DNA of 64,000 bases from Actinomadura parmotrematis (GCF_019458805.1 NZ_JAIBOA010000027.1:39356-103355); one strand, 5' to 3'; counted from the stretch's first letter, positions 24,464 through 33,248 are shown. The notes: generated by a model not told the origin, from the letters alone. A program made the numbers and translations.

Positions 24464-25345
24464 GTGAGCGTTGCGGGGGTGGGGGTCGAGGCGGCGTTCG
24501 AGCTGCTCGGCGAGCTCGTCGGCGAGGGCGAGGTGGTGGTGCTGAGCGGCGCCGGGCTGTCCACCGAGTCCGGCATTCCGGACTACCGGGGGCCGACGGG
24601 GCGGCGGCGGCCCGCGACGCCGATGACGTACCAGGCGTTCACCGGCAGCGCGGCCGCGCGGCAGCGGTACTGGGCGCGCAGCCATGTCGGCTGGCGGCAC
24701 GTGACGGGGGCGGCGCCGAACGCCGGGCACCGGGCGGTCGCCGAGCTGGAGCGGCGCGGCCTGGTCGTCGGGACGGTCACCCAGAACGTGGACGGGCTGC
24801 ACCGCGCCGCCGGGACGCGGGAGGTCGTCGAGCTGCACGGTGCGCTGGACCGGGTGCGGTGCCTCGGCTGCGGCGTCCGGTCGTCGCGGGAGGAGCTGGA
24901 CGCGCGGCTGACGGCGGCCAACCCGGGCTGGAGCGCGGTGTCCGACGAGGTGAACCCCGACGGCGACGTGGTGCTGCCGGACGCGCTGGTGGAGGGGTTC
25001 CGGACGGTGGACTGCCTGCGGTGCGGGGGCGTGCTGAAACCCGACGTGATCTTCTTCGGGGAGAACGTGCCGGGCGAGCGGGTGGCCGAGTGCTTCGGGC
25101 TGGTCGAGCGGGCCGGGCTGCTGCTCGTCCTCGGGTCCTCGCTGGCGGTCATGTCGGGCTACCGGTTCGTGCGGCGCGCGGCGGAGCTCGGAACGCCGGT
25201 CGCGATCGTCAACCAGGGCGAGACGCGCGGCGACGCCGACGCCCTCCTGACCCTGGACCGCCCCCTGGGCCCCACCCTGACGGCTCTGGTGGACCACCTG
25301 GGAAGCCCCGCGTCAACCGACCACCCCGGCCATCCCGCCTCCTGA
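24464..25345 (+). CDS. SIR2-family NAD-dependent protein deacylase
   Basis: Sirtuin that removes acyl groups from lysines using NAD. The NAD-binding motif GAGLSTESGIPDYRG lies near residues 28-42, TQNVDGLH near 105 and catalytic His in ELHG near 124. A zinc ribbon follows with two Cys pairs (VRCLGCGV and VDCLRCGGV). GSSLAV and NQG complete the Rossmann site. Start GTG 24464 follows GGAGG with very short spacing; GTG 24479 is an alternative. The tail after residue ~280 is Pro/Ser-rich. Stands alone. Confidence 0.9.
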   Translation: MSVAGVGVEAAFELLGELVGEGEVVVLSGAGLSTESGIPDYRGPTGRRRPATPMTYQAFTGSAAARQRYWARSHVGWRHVTGAAPNAGHRAVAELERRGLVVGTVTQNVDGLHRAAGTREVVELHGALDRVRCLGCGVRSSREELDARLTAANPGWSAVSDEVNPDGDVVLPDALVEGFRTVDCLRCGGVLKPDVIFFGENVPGERVAECFGLVERAGLLLVLGSSLAVMSGYRFVRRAAELGTPVAIVNQGETRGDADALLTLDRPLGPTLTALVDHLGSPASTDHPGHPAS

Positions 25346-25500
25346 CCACCTCGGCCGCCCAGTCGTCAGCGGACCGCCCCGGCCAGCCCGCGCCAGCAGC
25401 CCCCGGCCGGCCCGTGGCAGCGGGCCGCCTCAGGCCGGTTGGTGTCCTGGCAGGGGTCGCGAGGGGACGCCGCCGGGCATGGCCGCCCGAGTGGCCAAGA

Positions 25501-25533
25501 GTCGAGATGCGGCGTGTCGGGCACTTTCGGTCC
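25501..25533. repeat. dispersed palindromic repeat, half copy
   Basis: GAGATGCGGCGTGTCGGGC then ACTTTCGGTCC closely matches the left half of the copy at 51998-52030. The complementary right arm is missing, so this is a truncated copy. Confidence 0.6.
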
Positions 25534-25567
25534 TTGTAGCGCCCGCCATGCCGCCCCCAACGAGCGG

Positions 25568-25669
25568 TGACCACCCGGTCGTCCGACGTTGACGTGCGGC
25601 GTGTTGCCTGGTGGGAGCGTTCCCATGAGGCAACACGCCGCACGTCGACGAAGGGCGACCGGGTGGTCA
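25568..25669. repeat. dispersed nested palindromic repeat, copy B
   Basis: 102 bp, the same length and symmetry as copy A. Outer arms TGACCACCCGGTCG and its complement are perfect. Inner arms ACGTGCGGCGTGTTGCC and its complement are perfect. The centre is TGGGAGCGTTCCCA. The compensating changes relative to copy A suggest the paired structure is under selection or was recently propagated. Confidence 0.8.
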
Positions 25670-25833
25670 GTGGCGCGCGACCGCCCCGGCCACGCGCGCG
25701 AGGGCGCTACCTGGCCGCGCGGGGCGATGCCGGAGGCGAGCCCCGCGCGGGCAGATCGCGAAGCGATGTCGCGCTCGCCCGAGGCGCGGTCAAGGGGTGA
25801 GCCGCCAGGCGAACCCCTTGGGCCGGGACTCGA

Positions 25834-26016
25834 TCAACCCGTCTGGTCGTCGAGTTCGGCGTTGGGGGCGTTCTTCTTGACGGACTCGATGCCGTTGACG
25901 GCGGCGGACTTGCTCTCGTAGCTCTCGCTGGTCGCGATCACCTGCCCGTTGGTGGCCAGCAGGTTGAAATGGAACTTGCCGGTGCTGCCCTTCTTCAGGA
26001 CGAACTTGGCGGCCAT
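25834..26016 (-). CDS. YegP-family (DUF1508) protein
   Basis: 60-aa single-domain DUF1508 protein: FVLKKGSTGKFHFNLLATNG then ESYESKSAAVNGIESVKKNA. Members are small stress-related proteins of unknown biochemical role; this is a single-repeat form. ATG 26016 follows GGAG; the longer upstream frame has no family similarity. Confidence 0.88.
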   Translation of the reverse strand: MAAKFVLKKGSTGKFHFNLLATNGQVIATSESYESKSAAVNGIESVKKNAPNAELDDQTG

Positions 26017-26216
26017 CGTGTGCTCCTCTCCAGCGGGGCGCGGCGTTCCGGACACGCTGCGCGTGGCCCTCATGCTGCCCAGCAAAGGGGACATGACACA
26101 GAAATCGCCGCTAGCTGGCAAAACACGTAAAAGTCGCAGGACGTGGCCCGTTCCGGCCGTCCCGCTTCAAAAGATCATCGTGGGGTAGACGAGGTCCGGA
26201 AGCGGGAGGCGGGACG

Positions 26217-26306
26217 ATGGATCAAGGGCTGGTGCTGCTGGCCGCCTGGGGCATGTGGCTGCTGCTGGTCGCGGCGCTCGGGTACTTCCTGGCGCGCGGC
26301 CGGTGA
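26217..26306 (+). CDS. 29-aa single-span membrane protein
   Basis: MDQGLVLLAAWGMWLLLVAA is followed by a short basic end (ARGR). It has a strong GGGAGG ribosome-binding site and is almost entirely one membrane helix. Its stop overlaps the GTG of the next gene by 4 nt, the first of a chain of coupled genes leading to the NRAMP-like transporter. A small accessory subunit or a leader that sets translation of the operon are both possible. Confidence 0.6.
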   Translation: MDQGLVLLAAWGMWLLLVAALGYFLARGR

Positions 26307-26767
26307 GCGCGCGGGTGCGGGTGCGGCGGGCCGGGACGGCCGTGGTGGCGGCGGCGGTGCTCGCCGCGTCCGGCGGCTGCGCGAGCAGTTCGCGGAGCGA
26401 CGGGGACTGGCGGCGCAAGACCGCCGAGACGGCCGAGGCCGCCGCGTCGGCGGTGCGGACCGCGGAGATCGGCGTGCGGGCCGCCAAGGGCGGCAAGGCG
26501 ACCGGCCCCTACCTGTCGGTGCTGTTCAACGACGCCGACAAGGACCTGAACGAGGTGCAGAGCGGCTACCTGTCGCGGCAGCCGCCGAGCGTGGGCGCCG
26601 ACAACCTGCGGGCCCGCGTCTCCGACCTGCTGGACGAGGCGGTGGACGCCCTGGACGCGCTGCGCATCGCGGTGCGGCGCGGGCAGATCGGGAAGCTCGC
26701 CGAGATCGGCAAGGGACTGCCCGCGCTCGCGGGGCAGCTCGAAGCGGTGCAGGAGGACCTGACGTGA
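26303..26767 (+). CDS. putative lipoprotein, 154 aa
   Basis: Signal sequence with Arg-rich start, Ala/Val core and lipobox-like ASGGC (Cys26). The mature part is helical and charged, with AETAEAAASAVRTAEIGVRAA and two further amphipathic helices (LLDEAVDALDALRIAVRRG, LAGQLEAVQEDL), suggesting a helical bundle at the outer face of the membrane. No family recognised. Both ends overlap neighbours by 4 nt, so it is coupled to the transporter downstream and may serve it. Confidence 0.65.
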   Translation: MSARVRVRRAGTAVVAAAVLAASGGCASSSRSDGDWRRKTAETAEAAASAVRTAEIGVRAAKGGKATGPYLSVLFNDADKDLNEVQSGYLSRQPPSVGADNLRARVSDLLDEAVDALDALRIAVRRGQIGKLAEIGKGLPALAGQLEAVQEDLT

Positions 26768-27993
26768 AGCGCCTGCTCGCCGTCACGCTCGGCATCCTCA
26801 CCGCCATCGGCGGGTTCGTCGACATCGGCGACCTCGTCGCGTCGTCGCTGGTCGGGGCCCGGTTCGGGTTCGCGCTCGTCTGGATGCTCGCGGTCGGCCT
26901 CGTCGGCATCTGCGTGTACGCCGAGATGGCGGGGCGGGTCGCGGCGGTGGCGGGGCGGCCGACGTTCGACCTGGTCCGGGAGCGGCTCGGCCCGCGCATC
27001 GGGCTCGCCAACCTCGCCGCGTCGCTGCTGGTGACGCTGCTGACGCTGGCGGCCGAGCTCGCCGGCGTCGCGCTCGCCGTCGAGCTGCTGAGCTCGGTGC
27101 CGTACCTGCTGTGGGTGCCGGCGGTGACGCTGCTCGTCTGGCTGGTCATCTGGCGGGTGCGGTTCGAGACCATGGAGCGGATCTTCGGGCTGCTCGGGCT
27201 GGTGCTCATCGTGTTCGTCGTCGCGGTGTTCCGGCTGGACCCGTCCTGGGGCGACGTCCTGCACCAGGTGACGCACCCCGCGGTGCCGCAGGGCGAGGGC
27301 GTCCCGACGTACCTGTACTACGCGATCGCGCTGTTCGCGAGCGCGATGACGCCCTACGAGGTGTTCTTCTTCTCCTCCGGCGGCATCGAGGAGAAGTGGA
27401 AGCCGAAGGACCTGGCGACGGTCCGCGTCAACGCGTTCCTGGGGTTCCCGCTCGGCGGCCTGCTCGCCCTGTCGATCATGGCGGCGGCGGCGCTGCTGCT
27501 GCACCCGGCCGGGGTCAGCGTGGACCACCTGTCGCAGGTGGTGCTGCCGACGTCGGTCGCGCTCGGCAAGTTCGGCCTCGGCCTCGCCCTCATCGGGGTG
27601 TTCGCGGCGACGTTCGGGGCGTCGCTGGAGACGGCCCTGTCGTCGGGGTACACCGTCGCGCAGTACTTCGGGTGGCGGTGGGGGAAGACGGCGGCGCCGC
27701 GCACCGCGTCCCGGTTCCACCTGGTGGTGATCGTGGCGCTGCTGGCGTGCTCGGCGCTGATCCTGACGGGCCTGGACCCGGTGAAGGTCACCGAGTACTC
27801 GCTGGTGTTCGCGGCGGTCGCGCTCCCGCTCACCTACCTGCCGATCCTGGTGGTCGCCAACGACCCCGAGTACATGGGCGAGCACGCCAACGGGCGGCTC
27901 GCCAACACGCTCGGCACGGTCTACCTGGTGATCGTGCTGGTCATCTCCGTCGCGGCGCTGCCGCTCATGCTCGCCACGAAGGCAGGTCAGTGA
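26764..27993 (+). CDS. NRAMP-related metal transporter, divergent motifs
   Basis: 409-aa membrane protein with about 11 spans in the APC/NRAMP fold. The TM1 metal motif, DPGN in true NRAMPs, reads DIGD here. The TM6 region, usually MPH-containing, reads AMTPYEVFFFSSGG. These changes make the substrate uncertain: Mg2+, another ion, or no Mn/Fe transport. GTG 26764 overlaps the lipoprotein stop. The stop is shared with the next gene start (TGATG). Neighbouring PRC-like proteins suggest a membrane-associated complex. Confidence 0.8.
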   Translation: MKRLLAVTLGILTAIGGFVDIGDLVASSLVGARFGFALVWMLAVGLVGICVYAEMAGRVAAVAGRPTFDLVRERLGPRIGLANLAASLLVTLLTLAAELAGVALAVELLSSVPYLLWVPAVTLLVWLVIWRVRFETMERIFGLLGLVLIVFVVAVFRLDPSWGDVLHQVTHPAVPQGEGVPTYLYYAIALFASAMTPYEVFFFSSGGIEEKWKPKDLATVRVNAFLGFPLGGLLALSIMAAAALLLHPAGVSVDHLSQVVLPTSVALGKFGLGLALIGVFAATFGASLETALSSGYTVAQYFGWRWGKTAAPRTASRFHLVVIVALLACSALILTGLDPVKVTEYSLVFAAVALPLTYLPILVVANDPEYMGEHANGRLANTLGTVYLVIVLVISVAALPLMLATKAGQ

Positions 27994-28412
27994 TGACGGT
28001 CCACGGCCCCGACCCCGACGAGCGCGCGCCCGGCCGCGCCTACAGCGCCCGGTTCCACTGGCTGGACCGGCAGGTCGTCGCCGACGACGGCACCCCGATC
28101 AGCAAGGTCGACGACCTGGAGCTGGACGGGCGCGACGGCCGCCTGTACGCGACGGCGGTCCTCGTCGGCCCGGACGCGCTCGCGCCCCGGCTGCGCGGCC
28201 GCCTCGGCCGCCTCGTCGCGGCCGTCGCGCGGCGCCTCGCCGCGGCCGAGGGCGGCCGGCCGCCGCGCATCGACCTCGCGGACGTCGCCGCGGTCGGCGC
28301 GGCGGTGACGCTCCGCCCGTCCACCGGCGACCTGCGCGTGCACGCCCTGGAGGACTGGACCAGGGCCAACGTCATCGAACGCATCCCGGGAGCGCGCCAT
28401 GCGTCTGGCTGA
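27993..28412 (+). CDS. PRC-barrel-like protein
   Basis: 139-aa soluble protein with DRQVVADDGTPISKVDDLEL, the start of a PRC-barrel-type strand pattern, then an Arg-rich helical part and a second strand pair (AVTLRPSTGDLRVHALEDW). PRC-barrels bind proteins or anchor complexes at membranes. ATG directly overlaps the transporter stop. The 3' end overlaps the next PRC-like gene by 14 nt. Confidence in the family is moderate. Confidence 0.65.
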   Translation: MTVHGPDPDERAPGRAYSARFHWLDRQVVADDGTPISKVDDLELDGRDGRLYATAVLVGPDALAPRLRGRLGRLVAAVARRLAAAEGGRPPRIDLADVAAVGAAVTLRPSTGDLRVHALEDWTRANVIERIPGARHASG

Positions 28413-28752
28413 CCTGATCGACGCCCTGGTGCTGGACGGCGCCGGGGACCTCGCCGGGCGCGTCACCGACGTCCGGCTGGTCGAGACCGCCGACGGGCTC
28501 GTGGTGGACGGCCTGGTGGTGTCGCCGAAGCGGCGCGGCCGGCTGCTCGCCTGGGACCACCGGCCGGTGGAGCGGCCCCGGATCCTCGGGGCGATCGCGC
28601 GGGCCGGGTCGCGGCGCGCGCGGTGGGTGCCGTGGGACGCGGTCGCCTCGCACGAGCCGCCCGGACGCCTCGGCGACCTCGGCACCGTCCGCCTCGACCG
28701 GGCCTCCGCCGACCTCGTCCCGCTCGCGGACGCCCAGCGGGAATGGGCCTGA
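28399..28752 (+). CDS. PRC-barrel-like protein
   Basis: 117 aa: MRLADLIDALVLDGAGDLAG, RVTDVRLVE, VDGLVVSPKRRGRLLAWD and VPWDAVASHE, the two-part beta pattern of PRC-barrel domains. It is the last gene of the coupled operon and overlaps its neighbour by 14 nt. Likely partner of the preceding protein and of the transporter. Confidence 0.7.
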   Translation: MRLADLIDALVLDGAGDLAGRVTDVRLVETADGLVVDGLVVSPKRRGRLLAWDHRPVERPRILGAIARAGSRRARWVPWDAVASHEPPGRLGDLGTVRLDRASADLVPLADAQREWA

Positions 28753-28756
28753 CGCG

Positions 28757-29791
28757 CTACTGAAGGCTGAGGCGGGTGGCCTCGTCGCCGCTCGCGCACG
28801 CGCCGATCCAGGCGTCCACCCGCTCCCACTGGGTGAAGAGCCAGTCGATGCGCTCCTCGCGGCCGGCGGGGATCTCGGCGGCGGGGATGCGCCACCAGTG
28901 CGCGCGGACGGTCCGCTCCAGCGGCACGTCGCGCCACACGTCGCGGGCGGTCGCCATGGCCTCCAGGCCGCTGTGCGCGACGAACACGACGTCGGCGTCG
29001 GGCGCGGCGGTGAGCGCGGCGATGACGCCGCTCGCGCGCGGCGCCATGACGTTCTCCATGCCGGCGCCGCGCACCGCCTCGCGGGGGCGGCGCTGGCGCA
29101 GCAGCCGGACGATGGCGCGGCGGCGGCGCGTCGGGGTGAAGTTGCCGCCCTCGGGGAAGATCACGACGGCGGCGCGCTCGCCGAGGCCGCGCGCGGCCAG
29201 CTCGATGCGCTCGGCGGCGCCGTCGCCGGGCCGCACCCACACGTTCGGCAGCCGGTTGCCGGCGATGTCGATGCACGGGTCGTACTGCAGGAACGCCTTC
29301 ATGACGACGCGGGGCCGCCGCCGGTACTCGGTCAGCAGCGAGTGGACGAGCAGCAGCGCGTCGCCCGGCCCGGCGTGCCGGCTGAGCACGATGACGGGCC
29401 GGTCGGCGGCGGTCGCGCCGGGCGCCTCGGGGTCGGGCACGACGGTGCCGGTCTGCTCGATGCGCAGCCCGAGGTGGCGCTCGGCGGCGCCGTACAGGCC
29501 CGCGACGTAGCGGCGGATGACGGCGTAGTGCGCGTCCTGCAGCCGCGGGGTCTTCACGTGGAACGGGGCGCGGCACCACAGCAGCGCGCACTCCAGGACG
29601 GCGCGCGTCTCCAGCGTGCCCCACGCGACGGCGAAGGCGAGCAGCCGGATGGCGCGGCGGCGCCCGTTCCGGACGCGGGACGCGAGCGCCGCCGCCGGGA
29701 ACACGACGGGGAACAGCGCCAGCACGAGCAGCGTGAGGACGAACAGCAGGGGGACGAACACCAGGCGGCGGATCACGGGGGGAGGCATCAT
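28757..29791 (-). CDS. membrane lysophospholipid acyltransferase
   Basis: 344-aa PlsC-like enzyme that would transfer acyl chains to glycerophospholipid acceptors. Two N-terminal membrane spans (residues ~8-60), then the catalytic HxxxxD as RHAGPGDALLL, a glycerophosphate-binding region (VMKAFLQYDP) and FPEGGNFTP. Two adjacent ATG codons follow the patatin stop after 2 nt with only a weak ribosome-binding site, implying translational coupling. Together with the patatin it suggests phospholipid remodelling. Confidence 0.82.
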   Translation of the reverse strand: MMPPPVIRRLVFVPLLFVLTLLVLALFPVVFPAAALASRVRNGRRRAIRLLAFAVAWGTLETRAVLECALLWCRAPFHVKTPRLQDAHYAVIRRYVAGLYGAAERHLGLRIEQTGTVVPDPEAPGATAADRPVIVLSRHAGPGDALLLVHSLLTEYRRRPRVVMKAFLQYDPCIDIAGNRLPNVWVRPGDGAAERIELAARGLGERAAVVIFPEGGNFTPTRRRRAIVRLLRQRRPREAVRGAGMENVMAPRASGVIAALTAAPDADVVFVAHSGLEAMATARDVWRDVPLERTVRAHWWRIPAAEIPAGREERIDWLFTQWERVDAWIGACASGDEATRLSLQ

Positions 29792-29793
29792 CT

Positions 29794-30636
29794 CTACGTC
29801 CGCTCTTTCAAGTACTGCAAGGACGCCTGGTAGGCGCCCTCGACGTGCCCGGCGATGTTCGCGGCGTTGCGGTAGCGGACCTGGGCGAGGTCCACGCCGG
29901 CCTTCTTCGGCGGGCCGCCCGCGGGCATGACGTGCACGGTCACGTCGCCCGGCAGGTTCGCCATCTCCTCGAAGAACCGGTGCCGGCGCGCGATCTCGAA
30001 GGCGACCATGCCGACCTCCCAGGGGCGGCGCGGGGGCGCCAGGTCGCGGTCGATGCGGCCGACGTGCAGGACGTAGATCGTGTCGGCGCCGAGCTCGATG
30101 GCGCGGCCGACGGGGATGCTGTGCACGAGGCCGCCGTCGAGGAAGTGCTCGTCGCCGATCCGGACGGGCGGCAGCATGCCGGGGGCGGCGGAGGACGCCA
30201 GCACCGCCGGGATGAGGGGGCCGCTGGAGAACCAGTGCGCCTGGGCCTTCTCGATGCTGGCGGCCACGCACTGGAACGGCAGCTCCAGCTTCTCGAACGT
30301 CTCGACGGGCAGCACGTGCCGCAGCATCCGCTCCAGCGGCTCGGCCGAGTGCAGGTGGGTGCCCGAGCGGGCGAGCGTCCAGAGCCGCTCCCACACGCGG
30401 GCGCCGAGGGCCTCCTGCACCGAGTCGCTGGACCACAGGCGGGTGAGGCGCTCGACGGCGCGGTCGGGATCGGCGGCGACGGCGGCGCCGTTCATCGCGC
30501 CGATCGAGGTGCCGACGACGAGGTCGGGCCGGACGCCGCACTCGTGCAGGGCGCGCAGCATCCCGACCTCGTGCGCGCCGAGCACGCCGCCGCCCCCGAG
30601 CACGAACGCGGTCCGCGATTGACCTGCCACCGGCAC
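29794..30636 (-). CDS. patatin-like phospholipase
   Basis: 280-aa acyl hydrolase with a Ser/Asp dyad. The oxyanion loop is GGGGVLGAHEVG, the nucleophile elbow is GTSIG near residue 44, and catalytic Asp lies in FLDGGLVHSIP. The rest matches the short bacterial patatin group. GTG 30636 or GTG 30630 are possible starts; the latter has better spacing from GGGGG. It is encoded just upstream of, and probably with, the acyltransferase. Confidence 0.85.
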   Translation of the reverse strand: MPVAGQSRTAFVLGGGGVLGAHEVGMLRALHECGVRPDLVVGTSIGAMNGAAVAADPDRAVERLTRLWSSDSVQEALGARVWERLWTLARSGTHLHSAEPLERMLRHVLPVETFEKLELPFQCVAASIEKAQAHWFSSGPLIPAVLASSAAPGMLPPVRIGDEHFLDGGLVHSIPVGRAIELGADTIYVLHVGRIDRDLAPPRRPWEVGMVAFEIARRHRFFEEMANLPGDVTVHVMPAGGPPKKAGVDLAQVRYRNAANIAGHVEGAYQASLQYLKERT

Positions 30637-30687
30637 CCCCTGGACGTCCTCTCCGGAGGATCTCCGTGGGAGAGCAGGGTAAACCGT

Positions 30688-31620
30688 TCAGTCCCGCCCG
30701 TCGATGCGGGCGAGCTTGTCCGGGTTGAGGACGGTGTAGACGCCCTCGATCCGGCCGTCGGCGTCCAGGTCCAGGACCATGACGGCGAACGGGGCGTCGT
30801 GGTCGAACAGCACCGCGGACGGGTCGCCGTTGACGGTGCGGTAGCGGACGTCCAGGGCGGCCGAGGCGGCGCGGCCGGACGCGGTGACCTCGCTGATGAG
30901 GCGGGCGACGCGGCCGCTGCCGCGCACGGGGCGCAGGGCGGCACCGCGCTTGCCGCCGCCGTCGGACCAGAGGGTGACGTCGGGCGCGAGCAGCTCCAGC
31001 AGGTCGGCGATGCCGCCGCCGAACGCGGCGGCGAGGAACCGCTCGGTGACCTCGCGTTGCAGGCGCGGGTCGGCGTGGTGGCGGGGGCGGCGGGCGCGGA
31101 CGTGCGCGCGGGCGCGGTGCGCGAGCTGGCGGACGGCGGGCGCGGACCGGTCGAGGATCCCGGCGACCTCGGTGAGGGGGTAGCCGAACACCTCGTGCAG
31201 GACGAACACGGCGCGCTCCAGCGGCGACAGCGTCTCCAGCACCACCAGCAGCGCCATCGACACCGACTCGGCGCGCAGCACCGGGTCCGCCGCGTCCTCG
31301 GCGCCCGCGGCGGGCTCGACGAGCGGTTCGGGCAGCCAGGGCCCGACGTAGCTCTCCCGGCGGCGGCTGATGGCGGCCTGCCGGGCGAGCGCGGCGTTCA
31401 CCGCGATCCGCACGAGGTAGGCGCGCGGGTTCCCGATCGGTTCGGCGGCGGCGTCGCGGTGCCGGGCGGCCCAGGCGAGCCAGGCGTCCTGGAGGACGTC
31501 CTCGGTGTCGGCGACCCCGCCGAGCAGGTTGTAGACGACCGAGAACAGCAGCTCGCGGTGGTCCGCGAACACCTCGGTCGCGGTGTCGGACGGGACGGCT
31601 CCGGGCTGGACGTCGGGCAT
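30688..31620 (-). CDS. sigJ: ECF41-group RNA polymerase sigma factor
   Basis: 310-aa extracytoplasmic-function sigma factor with a fused SnoaL-like regulatory domain. Region 2 (~residues 15-80) and region 4 (~130-180) are intact. The linker and C-terminal domain carry WLPEPLVEP, DGGGK and NPDKL, the markers of group ECF41, whose C-terminal domain controls activity in place of an anti-sigma factor. A TGTCACA box upstream resembles its own group promoter, suggesting autoregulation. The usual carboxymuconolactone-decarboxylase partner gene is absent; an MFS exporter is divergent instead. Confidence 0.9.
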   Translation of the reverse strand: MPDVQPGAVPSDTATEVFADHRELLFSVVYNLLGGVADTEDVLQDAWLAWAARHRDAAAEPIGNPRAYLVRIAVNAALARQAAISRRRESYVGPWLPEPLVEPAAGAEDAADPVLRAESVSMALLVVLETLSPLERAVFVLHEVFGYPLTEVAGILDRSAPAVRQLAHRARAHVRARRPRHHADPRLQREVTERFLAAAFGGGIADLLELLAPDVTLWSDGGGKRGAALRPVRGSGRVARLISEVTASGRAASAALDVRYRTVNGDPSAVLFDHDAPFAVMVLDLDADGRIEGVYTVLNPDKLARIDGRD

Positions 31621-31647
31621 GGCGGCCTCCTCGCGCTCGCCCCCTCA

Positions 31648-31674
31648 GAGGGCCCGCGCGCCCGAAGTGTGACA
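31648..31674 (-). promoter_or_regulatory. candidate ECF41-type promoter of the sigma gene
   Basis: Minus strand: TGTCACA (31668-31674), 16 nt, then CCTC (31648-31651). The ECF41 consensus known to me is TGTCACA and CGTC with this spacing, so the -10 has one mismatch. Confidence 0.4.
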
Positions 31675-31706
31675 TGGCGCGCCCGGATGTGATCTGCGCC
31701 TCCCCG

Positions 31707-31734
31707 TGTCACGTCCGGGCGGGGCGCCGCCCTC
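31707..31734 (+). promoter_or_regulatory. second TGTCAC box, facing the MFS gene
   Basis: Plus strand: TGTCACG at 31707-31713 with CCTC 17 nt further on (31731-31734), 51 nt before the MFS start. It is weaker than the divergent box, but the paired arrangement suggests the exporter is a sigma target. Confidence 0.3.
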
Positions 31735-31784
31735 CTAGGGGGTGAACGGGCCACGCCCGCACCGAGTCCCCGGAGGCATCCGCC

Positions 31785-33248
31785 ATGTCCGCACCCGATC
31801 CCGCGCCGGCCGTCCTCGCGACCGGCCGGGGCAAGCTCATCCTGCTGCTGCTCTGCACGATCGCGTTCGTCGACTTCATCGACGGCTCGATCGTCAACGT
31901 CGCCCTCCCGGCGATCCGCGCCGACCTCGGCTTCTCCGTCCAGGACCTGCAGTGGGTGCCGAGCGGCTACCTGCTCACCTACGGCGGGCTGATGCTGCTC
32001 GGCGGCCGCGCCGCCGACCTGCTGGGACGCCGCCGCGTCCTCGTCGCCGGGACGCTGCTGTTCGCGGCGTCCTGCCTGGCGGGCGGCCTCGCCGGGACGC
32101 CGGGCGTGCTGGTCGGCGCGCGGCTCGCGCAGGGCGCGGGCGCGGCGATGATGCTGCCCGCGGCGCTGTCGATCCTCACCACCACCTTCCGCGACGGCGC
32201 CGAGCGCGCCAAGGCGCTCGGCGTGTGGGGCGGCGTCGCCGGCCTCGCGTCGGCCGTCGGCGTCCTCGCGGGCGGGCTGCTCACCGAGGGGCCGGGCTGG
32301 CGCTGGGTGATGCTGGTGAACCTGCCGTTCGTCGCCGCCGCCTTGGCCGGCGTCCTCCTGCTGCTGCCCGCCGACCGGCCCGCCCGCGACGGGCGCGGCT
32401 TCGACGCGCCGGGCGCGGCGCTGGTCACCGGCGGGATGCTGCTGCTCGTCTTCACCCTGGTCAAGGCGCCCGACGCCGGCTGGGACGCGGCCCGCACGGT
32501 CGGCGGCCTCGCCGGGGCGGCCGTCCTGCTCGCCCTGTTCCTGCTGGTGGAGGCCCGCACCCGCGCCCCGATGCTGCCGCTGTCGATCCTCCGCGTGCGG
32601 GGGCTCGCCGCCGCCGACGCGACGCTGCTGGTCACCGCCGCCGGGATGCTGTCGATGTTCTTCTTCCTCAGCCTCTACATGGTGAACGTGCTGCACTACT
32701 CGCCGCTGGAGACCGGCTCGGCGTACCTGCCGCTCACCCTCGGCGTCGGGATCTCGGCGGGCGCCGCGTCCAAGCTGATGACGCGGACCGGGACGCGGCC
32801 GGTGCTCGTCGCCGGGCTGCTGGTGTCGGCGGCCGGGCTGTACCTGCTGTCGCGGATCCCGGTGGACGGCTCCTACCCCGGCGACCTGCTGCCCGGCCTG
32901 CTGGTCGCCTCGCTCGGGCTCGGCGCGGTGTTCGTCAGCGTGACGGCGGCGGCGAACGCGGGCGTCCCCGCCGAGCGGGCGGGCCTCGCCGCGGCGCTGC
33001 TGAACGCCTCCCAGCAGATCGGCGGCGCCCTCGGCCTGGCGATCTTCTCGGCGCTCGCGGCGTCCCGCACCACCGGCCTGCTGCACGACCGGCGCCCCGT
33101 CCCCGACGCCCTGACCGGCGGCTTCCAGCGGGCGCTGCTCGCCGGCTGCCTGTTCCTGGTCGCCGCCGCCGCCATCGCCCTCCGCGCCGGCAACGCCCGC
33201 GGCGAGGCGGCGACCGAGACCCCCGCGCCCGTCCCCGAACGCGTCTGA
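31785..33248 (+). CDS. MFS drug exporter, DHA2 (14-TM) type
   Basis: 487-aa proton-driven exporter. First span contains the DHA2 pattern DFIDGSIVNVALPAI; motif A is GGRAADLLGRRR; motif C region is GLASAVGVLAGGLLTE. About 14 spans and a short acidic tail fit the EmrB/QacA branch. Substrate unknown, probably hydrophobic compounds. It diverges from the ECF41 sigma gene and is followed by a hairpin. Confidence 0.85.
   Translation: MSAPDPAPAVLATGRGKLILLLLCTIAFVDFIDGSIVNVALPAIRADLGFSVQDLQWVPSGYLLTYGGLMLLGGRAADLLGRRRVLVAGTLLFAASCLAGGLAGTPGVLVGARLAQGAGAAMMLPAALSILTTTFRDGAERAKALGVWGGVAGLASAVGVLAGGLLTEGPGWRWVMLVNLPFVAAALAGVLLLLPADRPARDGRGFDAPGAALVTGGMLLLVFTLVKAPDAGWDAARTVGGLAGAAVLLALFLLVEARTRAPMLPLSILRVRGLAAADATLLVTAAGMLSMFFFLSLYMVNVLHYSPLETGSAYLPLTLGVGISAGAASKLMTRTGTRPVLVAGLLVSAAGLYLLSRIPVDGSYPGDLLPGLLVASLGLGAVFVSVTAAANAGVPAERAGLAAALLNASQQIGGALGLAIFSALAASRTTGLLHDRRPVPDALTGGFQRALLAGCLFLVAAAAIALRAGNARGEAATETPAPVPERV

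Larger units (their letters stand above)
25346..25833. other. non-coding region with palindromic repeats
   Basis: 488 nt without a credible gene. It contains a half copy (25501-25533) and a full copy (25568-25669) of the dispersed palindrome. Confidence 0.6.
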
